From assembly GCA_001683895.1 (NCBI GenBank), contig LXQJ01000041.1, positions 143,376 through 184,232 on the forward strand: a stretch of 40,857 nt of DNA, read 5' to 3'. Both the position numbers and the translations under genes were made by a program. The notes beneath the pieces are model-generated. The model searched no databases. It worked only from the letters and a program-made list of their open reading frames with translations, and was not told the DNA's origin. Below are positions 36,964-40,857 of the stretch, in pieces (position 1 is the first letter of the stretch; each line of letters starts with the position of its first letter). This DNA comes from Luteimonas sp. ANT-B3E (lineage in GTDB: Bacteria; Pseudomonadota; Gammaproteobacteria; Xanthomonadales; Xanthomonadaceae).

Positions 36964-38328
36964 TCACGAGGCCGCGTCCGCGTCGGCGGCCAGCAGCGCC
37001 AGCGCCGCGCGCAGCGCATCCAGCGTGACCCCGTCGGCCAGCGTGCCGACGACGTCGCCGGCAAGCGTCACCCCGCCGGCGTCCAGCATCAGCCCGGCGC
37101 CACCATCCGCGCGCAGCGCCGCGACCTGCCGGCCGGCGTCGCGGCCGCCGGCGTGCGCGCGGCCCTGCAGCAGCAGGCTGGCGTCGCCGGCGTGCAGCTT
37201 GAATGCGAAGCGCCCGTCGTCGTCGCGGTACTGCTTGAACGCCGGCAGCGCGGCGCGCGCCGGCGTCGACGCGGGCGCGGTCGCCACGCTGGCATGCGAC
37301 AGGTCACGCAGGCCAACGGCGTGGCGCAGCGTGCGCAGGAACGGCGAGGCCACCTCGTCGCGCAGGCGCGTGGCGCCGTCGCGCAGCTGGCGTTCGATCG
37401 CGGCCGGGTCGGCGACCAGCGCGTCGTAGCGCTCGCGCAGCGGTGCCACCTCGGCGTCGATGCGCGCGAACACCTGCCCCTTGGCGTCGCCCCAGCCGAT
37501 GCCGTCGGCAAACGCCGCGCGCATCGCGTCGGTCTCGGCCGCGGTCGCGAACGCCTGGTACAGCTGGAACAGCGCCGAGCCCTCGGTGTCCTTGGGCGTG
37601 CCCGGGGCGCGCGAGTCGGTGACGATCGACGCCACCAGCCGATGCAGCGTCTCGCGTGGCGCAAACAGCGGGATGGTGTTGTCGTAGCTCTTCGACATCT
37701 TGCGCCCGTCGAGCCCGGGCAACGTCGCCACCTGCGCCTCGACCACCGCCTCCGGCAGCACGAAGTGCTCACCATAGAGATGGTTGAAGCGCTGGCCGAA
37801 GTCGCGCGCCATTTCGATGTGCTGCACCTGGTCGCGCCCGACCGGCACCCGGTGCGCATTGAACAGCAGGATGTCGGCCGACATCAGCACCGGGTACATG
37901 AACAGCCCGGCGGTGATTCCGGCGTCCTCGTCCTGGCCCTCGCCACGGTTGCGGTCGACCGCGGCCTTGTAGGCGTGCGCGCGGTTCAGCAGGCCCTTGC
38001 CGGCGACGCAGGTCAGCAGCCAGGTGAGCTCGCTGATCTCGGGCACGTCGGACTGGCGGTAGAAGCGCACGCGCGACGGGTCCAGCCCGCAGGCCAGCCA
38101 CGCCGCGGCGATCTCCAGCGTGGACCGCTGCACGCGCGCCGGCTCCGAGACCTTGATCAGCGCATGCAGGTCGGCGAGGAAGAAGTAGCTCTCGACACCC
38201 GGCTCGCGGCTGGCGGCCACCGCGGGACGGATCGCGCCGACGTAGTTGCCCAGGTGCGGCGTGCCCGACGTGGTGATACCGGTCAGCACGCGGCTGGTGA
38301 CGGGGGCGGAGGTGGCAGTGGCAGTCAT
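36964..38328 (-). CDS. trpS: Tryptophanyl-tRNA synthetase with C-terminal extension
   Basis: TrpRS attaches tryptophan to tRNA-Trp. The class I core occupies about residues 12-340, with the HIGH-type motif PHLGN (24-28), the tryptophan pocket region MYPVLMSADILLFNAHRVPVGRDQVQHIEMARD and KMSKS (210-214). After a proline/alanine linker there is an extra region of about 100 residues. It starts at FKQYRDDDGRFAFKLHAGDASLLLQGRAHAGGRDAGRQVAALRADG (about 364-409), which resembles the YegP/DUF1508 repeat. Typical TrpRS has about 330-340 residues and this one 454. The ATG at 38328 lies only six bases after a TAAAAT -10 element, suggesting a leaderless mRNA. Confidence 0.95.
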   Translation of the reverse strand: MTATATSAPVTSRVLTGITTSGTPHLGNYVGAIRPAVAASREPGVESYFFLADLHALIKVSEPARVQRSTLEIAAAWLACGLDPSRVRFYRQSDVPEISELTWLLTCVAGKGLLNRAHAYKAAVDRNRGEGQDEDAGITAGLFMYPVLMSADILLFNAHRVPVGRDQVQHIEMARDFGQRFNHLYGEHFVLPEAVVEAQVATLPGLDGRKMSKSYDNTIPLFAPRETLHRLVASIVTDSRAPGTPKDTEGSALFQLYQAFATAAETDAMRAAFADGIGWGDAKGQVFARIDAEVAPLRERYDALVADPAAIERQLRDGATRLRDEVASPFLRTLRHAVGLRDLSHASVATAPASTPARAALPAFKQYRDDDGRFAFKLHAGDASLLLQGRAHAGGRDAGRQVAALRADGGAGLMLDAGGVTLAGDVVGTLADGVTLDALRAALALLAADADAAS

Positions 38329-38334
38329 GCGCCC

Positions 38335-38340
38335 ATTTTA
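38335..38340 (-). promoter_or_regulatory. Probable -10 element of trpS, placed for a leaderless transcript
   Basis: TAAAAT on the minus strand ends six bases before the trpS ATG, so the transcript would begin at or next to the start codon. No Shine-Dalgarno sequence and no convincing -35 are present. Confidence 0.45.
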
Positions 38341-38402
38341 GCCGTCGCGACGACCCCACCCCTCCCTCCGGGGCGTTTGCACGTGCTCCCTACCGAGGAA
38401 GC

Positions 38403-39263
38403 ATGTCCATGCACGCCAACACCGCCACGTCCCCGCGCCTGCCGGCGCCTCCCGCCCTCCGCCCCGCCGACATGCAGCAGGCGGCGCGCGCGTCGCGCCG
38501 CCACGTCCTCGCCCTGCTGCTGGTCGCCTGCACCGCCTGCGGCTCGCTGCCGGCGCGCGACCTCGTGGCCCTCGAGGTCGTCGACCGCAAGGCCGGCCAG
38601 CCGCTGCCCGTCCATCGCCACCGCGGCCAAGGGTGGATCCCCGGCACGCCCGGCCACCGCTACAGCCTGCGCCTGCGTAACACCACGGGCGCGCCGCTGC
38701 TGGTGGTGGTATCGGTCGACGGTGTCAACGTGGTGACCGGCGAGACCGCGAGTGCGGACCAGACGGGGTACGTGCTGACGCCCTGGCAGGTCGCCGACAT
38801 CGCGGGCTGGCGCAAGTCCGACCAGGAGGTCGCGGAGTTCGTGTTCGCGGCCCTGCCCGACAGCTATGCGGTGCGCACCGGGCGGCCGCACGATGTCGGC
38901 ACCATCGGCATCGCCGTGTTCCGCGAGGCTCGACCGCTTCCGGCGCCGGCAGTCGCCCACAGCGCCGGGTCGAATGCGGAGGCTCCCGCCGACGGCGCCG
39001 GCGCGGATGCCTCCAGGTCGCGCGTCGCACGGGAGTCGGCGGCCGCGATGCCGTCGTCGATCGGCACCGGACATGGGGCGCGCGCGTGGTCGCCCATCAC
39101 CCGCACGACGTTCGAGCGGGCCTCGGCGATCCCCGACCAGGTGCGGCAGTGGCGCTACGACGACGGAAATCGGCTCGCGGCGCTGGGCATCGTTCCCCGC
39201 GGGCTACGGCCGCGGCGTCCCGACGCGTTCCCCGGCGGCTACGTGCCGGATGCGCCGTACTGA
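38403..39263 (+). CDS. Conserved secreted protein of unknown function, putative lipoprotein
   Basis: The 286-residue product has a long N-terminal stretch, then SRRHVLALLLVACTACGS, which looks like a lipoprotein signal (C43 or C46). The conserved domain (about 50-180) reads LVALEVVDRKAGQPLPVHRHRGQGWIPGTPGHRYSLRLRN, VVVSVDGVNVVTGETASADQTGYVLTPWQVADIAGWRKS and FVFAALPDSYAVRTGRPHDVGTIGIAVFRE. This is a widespread proteobacterial family without known function. A low-complexity linker leads to a short C-terminal part ending YVPDAPY. GAGGAA precedes two close ATGs (38403 and 38409) and either could be used; an ATG at 38472 would give a more usual signal peptide length. It is divergent from trpS. 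Confidence 0.8.
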   Translation: MSMHANTATSPRLPAPPALRPADMQQAARASRRHVLALLLVACTACGSLPARDLVALEVVDRKAGQPLPVHRHRGQGWIPGTPGHRYSLRLRNTTGAPLLVVVSVDGVNVVTGETASADQTGYVLTPWQVADIAGWRKSDQEVAEFVFAALPDSYAVRTGRPHDVGTIGIAVFREARPLPAPAVAHSAGSNAEAPADGAGADASRSRVARESAAAMPSSIGTGHGARAWSPITRTTFERASAIPDQVRQWRYDDGNRLAALGIVPRGLRPRRPDAFPGGYVPDAPY

Positions 39264-39279
39264 GCCGGCGCGCGTCCAG

Positions 39280-39306
39280 AAAAAAGCCGGCTTTCGCCGG
39301 CTTTTT
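39280..39306. terminator. Bidirectional terminator between the putative lipoprotein and entericidin genes
   Basis: Six A residues, GCCGGC, a TTTC loop, GCCGGC and five T residues make a symmetrical terminator that works for both converging genes. Confidence 0.9.
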
Positions 39307-39346
39307 CCGTGCTGCCAGTGCGACGCCCGCGGGCGACGCGCAAAAA

Positions 39347-39502
39347 TCAGTTGGGGCGGGTGCCGCCGGTGTTGTCAGCCGCTTCCTCGACCTTCTCGCC
39401 GACCTTCTGGACGTCCTGACCCATGCCCTTGGTGGTGTTGCAGGCGGACAGGGCGCCGACCGAGAACATGGCGAGCAGCATCAGGGGGATCAAACGCTTC
39501 AT
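39347..39502 (-). CDS. Entericidin A/B-family small lipoprotein
   Basis: The 51-residue peptide starts MKRLIPLMLLAMFSVGALSACNTTKGMGQDVQKVGEKVEEAADNT. The lipobox LSAC places the lipidated cysteine at C21, and the NTTKGMGQDVQKVGEKVEEAA helix is the entericidin pattern. Entericidins of E. coli are envelope lipoproteins linked to stationary-phase lysis (B) and its antidote (A); xanthomonad members are usually single and of unclear role. The ATG at 39502 has GGAG six bases upstream. It lies downstream of arginase on the same strand with 116 bases between and has its own shared terminator. Confidence 0.9.
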   Translation of the reverse strand: MKRLIPLMLLAMFSVGALSACNTTKGMGQDVQKVGEKVEEAADNTGGTRPN

Positions 39503-39618
39503 GGATATCTCCAGTTGGGAAAAGATGGACCGCGGGACGCAGGACGCACCCCAACGCGCATGAGACGCCATCGGGGCGTGAAAGTCGCGTGCAGCAGGGC
39601 GATGGTACCGCCCGGGGT

Positions 39619-40542
39619 TCACAACCGCATCAGGGTCGACTTGCCGAACAGGCTCTCGACCAGGTCCACCGCCAGCTCCGCGGTGCGGTTGCGGTCGTCG
39701 AGCGCCGGGTTGAGCTCGACGATGTCCAACGACCCCATGCGCCCGGTGTCGGCGATCATCTCCATCACCAGCTGCGCCTCACGGTAGTTGACCCCGCCAG
39801 GCACGATGGTGCCGACGCCGGGCGCGATCGCAGGCTCCAGGAAGTCGACGTCGAAGCTCACGTGCAGGTGGGTGTCTCCGTCCATCCCCGCCAGCGCCTC
39901 CTCCATCACCCGCTTCATGCCGACCTCGTCGATGTAGCGCATGTCGTAGATCGCCAGCCCGTGCTCGTGCACCAGCCGCTTCTCGCCGGCATCGACCGAG
40001 CGGATGCCAATCTGGCGGATGGCCGTGGGCAGCATCGCCGGGGCGTCGCCGCCTAGCATGGTCAGCGCGTCCGGCCCGAGGCCACACAGGCACGCCACCG
40101 GCATGCCGTGGACGTTGCCCGACGGCGTCATGTCGTGGGTGTTGAAGTCGGAGTGGGCGTCCAGCCACAGCACGCGCAGCGTCTTGCCGGATTCGCGGCA
40201 GTGGCGCGCGACCGCGGTGATCGAGCCGACCGCGAGGCAGTGGTCGCCGCCCAGCATCACCGGCATCCGTCCCGCCCGCAGCTCGACCAGCGACGCGTCC
40301 ATCGCGGCGCGGTTCCACGCCACCACCTCGTCCAGATGCCGATACCCGTCGACCGGCGGCTGCCAGGGATTGCGCGGGCCGTGCACGTCGCCGCGGTCGA
40401 TGACATCGACGCCGCGGTCGCGCAGCGCCTCGACCAGCCCGGCGACGCGCAGCGCCTCCGGGCCCATCGACGCGCCGCGATGGCCGGCACCGATATCGGT
40501 GGGCACGCCGAAAAGGGATACGGAAGGACTGGGACGGGACAT
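39619..40542 (-). CDS. rocF: Arginase
   Basis: Arginase splits arginine into ornithine and urea. The 307-residue protein has all manganese-ligand motifs: GGDHCLAVGS (H101), DAHSDFNTH (D128, H130, D132) and SFDVDFLEPAIAPG (D231, D233). SLFGVPTDIGAGHRGASMGPEALRVAGL at the start and MGSLDIVELNPALDDRNRTAELAVDLVESLFG at the end are typical of true arginases rather than agmatinases. The ATG at 40542 has AAGGAG six bases upstream, and this site lies in the arm of a near-perfect 21-base palindrome. Arginase next to peptide and aromatic amino acid catabolism fits growth on amino acids. Confidence 0.95.
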   Translation of the reverse strand: MSRPSPSVSLFGVPTDIGAGHRGASMGPEALRVAGLVEALRDRGVDVIDRGDVHGPRNPWQPPVDGYRHLDEVVAWNRAAMDASLVELRAGRMPVMLGGDHCLAVGSITAVARHCRESGKTLRVLWLDAHSDFNTHDMTPSGNVHGMPVACLCGLGPDALTMLGGDAPAMLPTAIRQIGIRSVDAGEKRLVHEHGLAIYDMRYIDEVGMKRVMEEALAGMDGDTHLHVSFDVDFLEPAIAPGVGTIVPGGVNYREAQLVMEMIADTGRMGSLDIVELNPALDDRNRTAELAVDLVESLFGKSTLMRL

Positions 40543-40548
40543 CGTGGC

Positions 40549-40569
40549 TCCTTGCGCCCGGCGCAAGGA
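40549..40569. promoter_or_regulatory. 21-base palindrome covering the arginase ribosome binding site
   Basis: TCCTTGCGCC and GGCGCAAGGA flank one base. As RNA it gives a 9-bp stem with a three-base loop, whose 3' arm holds the AAGGA of the Shine-Dalgarno site. As DNA it could be an operator for a dimeric regulator. Confidence 0.5.
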
Positions 40570-40615
40570 CGTCGCCGCGCGGACTTGAAGATCGGCCGCG
40601 ACGCGCGCGATCCGG

Positions 40616-40691
40616 TGGTGCCGGCACCCGGATTCGAACTGGGGACCTACCGCTTACAAGGCGGTTGCTCTACCAACTGAGCTATGCCGGC
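40616..40691 (-). tRNA. tRNA-Thr (anticodon UGU)
   Basis: The 76-base gene folds into a full cloverleaf: acceptor GCCGGCA/TGCCGGC, D-stem GCTC/GAGC, anticodon stem ACCGC/GCGGT with loop CTTGTAA (anticodon TGT, complement of 40656-40658), and a T-arm around TTCGAAT. The A-C mismatch in the T-stem also occurs in the E. coli tRNA-Thr(UGU). The discriminator is A and the 3' CCA is encoded (40616-40618). It reads codon ACA and probably other ACN codons by wobble. The remaining bases to the window end (40692-40857) show no gene. Confidence 0.97.
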
Positions 40692-40857
40692 ATGGGCACG
40701 GATGCCTGCGCATCCGGGCGCGCAGTCTAGCGCGCGACCGGGACCGCTTCACGCCCCGGGGCAGGGTCGGGGCTGGAGCGGCGCCGCGGCGCCTGCGCGG
40801 AGCACGGTGTCGTCGCTGCCGCTGCCAGCCGTGATGTCGAGCCACTGCCGGGTCGCG

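Noticed and set aside
40692-40857. Open frame crossing the tRNA toward the window end
   Set aside because: It runs through the tRNA-Thr gene, is Arg-rich and matches no pattern. The end of the window is too short to support a gene.

Overview
The window is a gene-dense, very GC-rich chromosomal segment with no phage, insertion-sequence or CRISPR features. Gene content points to a gammaproteobacterium of the Xanthomonadaceae/Lysobacteraceae (Lysobacter/Luteimonas-like). The signs are a split trp cluster, a fused MrpAB antiporter operon, tryptophan 2,3-dioxygenase close to the Xanthomonas campestris enzyme, heterotetrameric E1 2-oxoacid dehydrogenase genes, and entericidin and arginase beside a tRNA-Thr. 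This assignment is an inference from gene content, not a database result.

Layout. (1) 1-5611, minus strand: a trp cluster read trpE, SIMPL-domain gene, broken secreted metallopeptidase, trpG, trpD (cut by the window edge). trpG has its own good promoter. (2) 5757-10129: a YegS/DgkB-type lipid kinase, rpe, an outer-membrane beta-barrel protein, a very short membrane J-domain protein and purC. (3) 10206-12692: a Mpo1-like (DUF962) membrane protein, an EamA transporter and an atypical NAD(P)-binding epimerase-like protein. (4) 12914-18833: a tightly overlapping six-gene Mrp (Pha/Sha) cation/proton antiporter operon, followed convergently by a lipoprotein-CaCA exchanger pair. (5) 20546-28127: catabolism of aromatic amino acids and peptides. 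It holds hmgA-hppD with a divergent MarR regulator and a clear palindromic operator, a POT peptide transporter, an AbgT-family transporter and kynA. (6) 28280-31939: a large secreted Calx-beta/OB/endonuclease protein with a strong terminator. (7) 32088-35707: E1-alpha, E1-beta and E2 of a 2-oxoacid dehydrogenase. (8) 35736-40691: a GAF-GGDEF protein, trpS with an unusual C-terminal domain, a conserved putative lipoprotein, an entericidin, arginase and tRNA-Thr(UGU).

How the genes fit together. Peptides imported by the POT carrier could supply tyrosine and phenylalanine to HppD/HmgA and tryptophan to KynA; trpEGD and trpS serve the opposite, biosynthetic side. The Mrp operon and CaCA exchanger are for ion homeostasis. 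I see no obvious undescribed multi-gene system. The points most worth a second look are the MarR operator inside the hppD promoter, the C-terminal extension of TrpRS with a probably leaderless mRNA, two hairpins that would hide ribosome binding sites (arginase and lipoprotein genes), the doubly broken peptidase inside the trp cluster, and the stop-start abutment of the lipoprotein and exchanger genes. No stretch longer than 300 bases lacks a gene.
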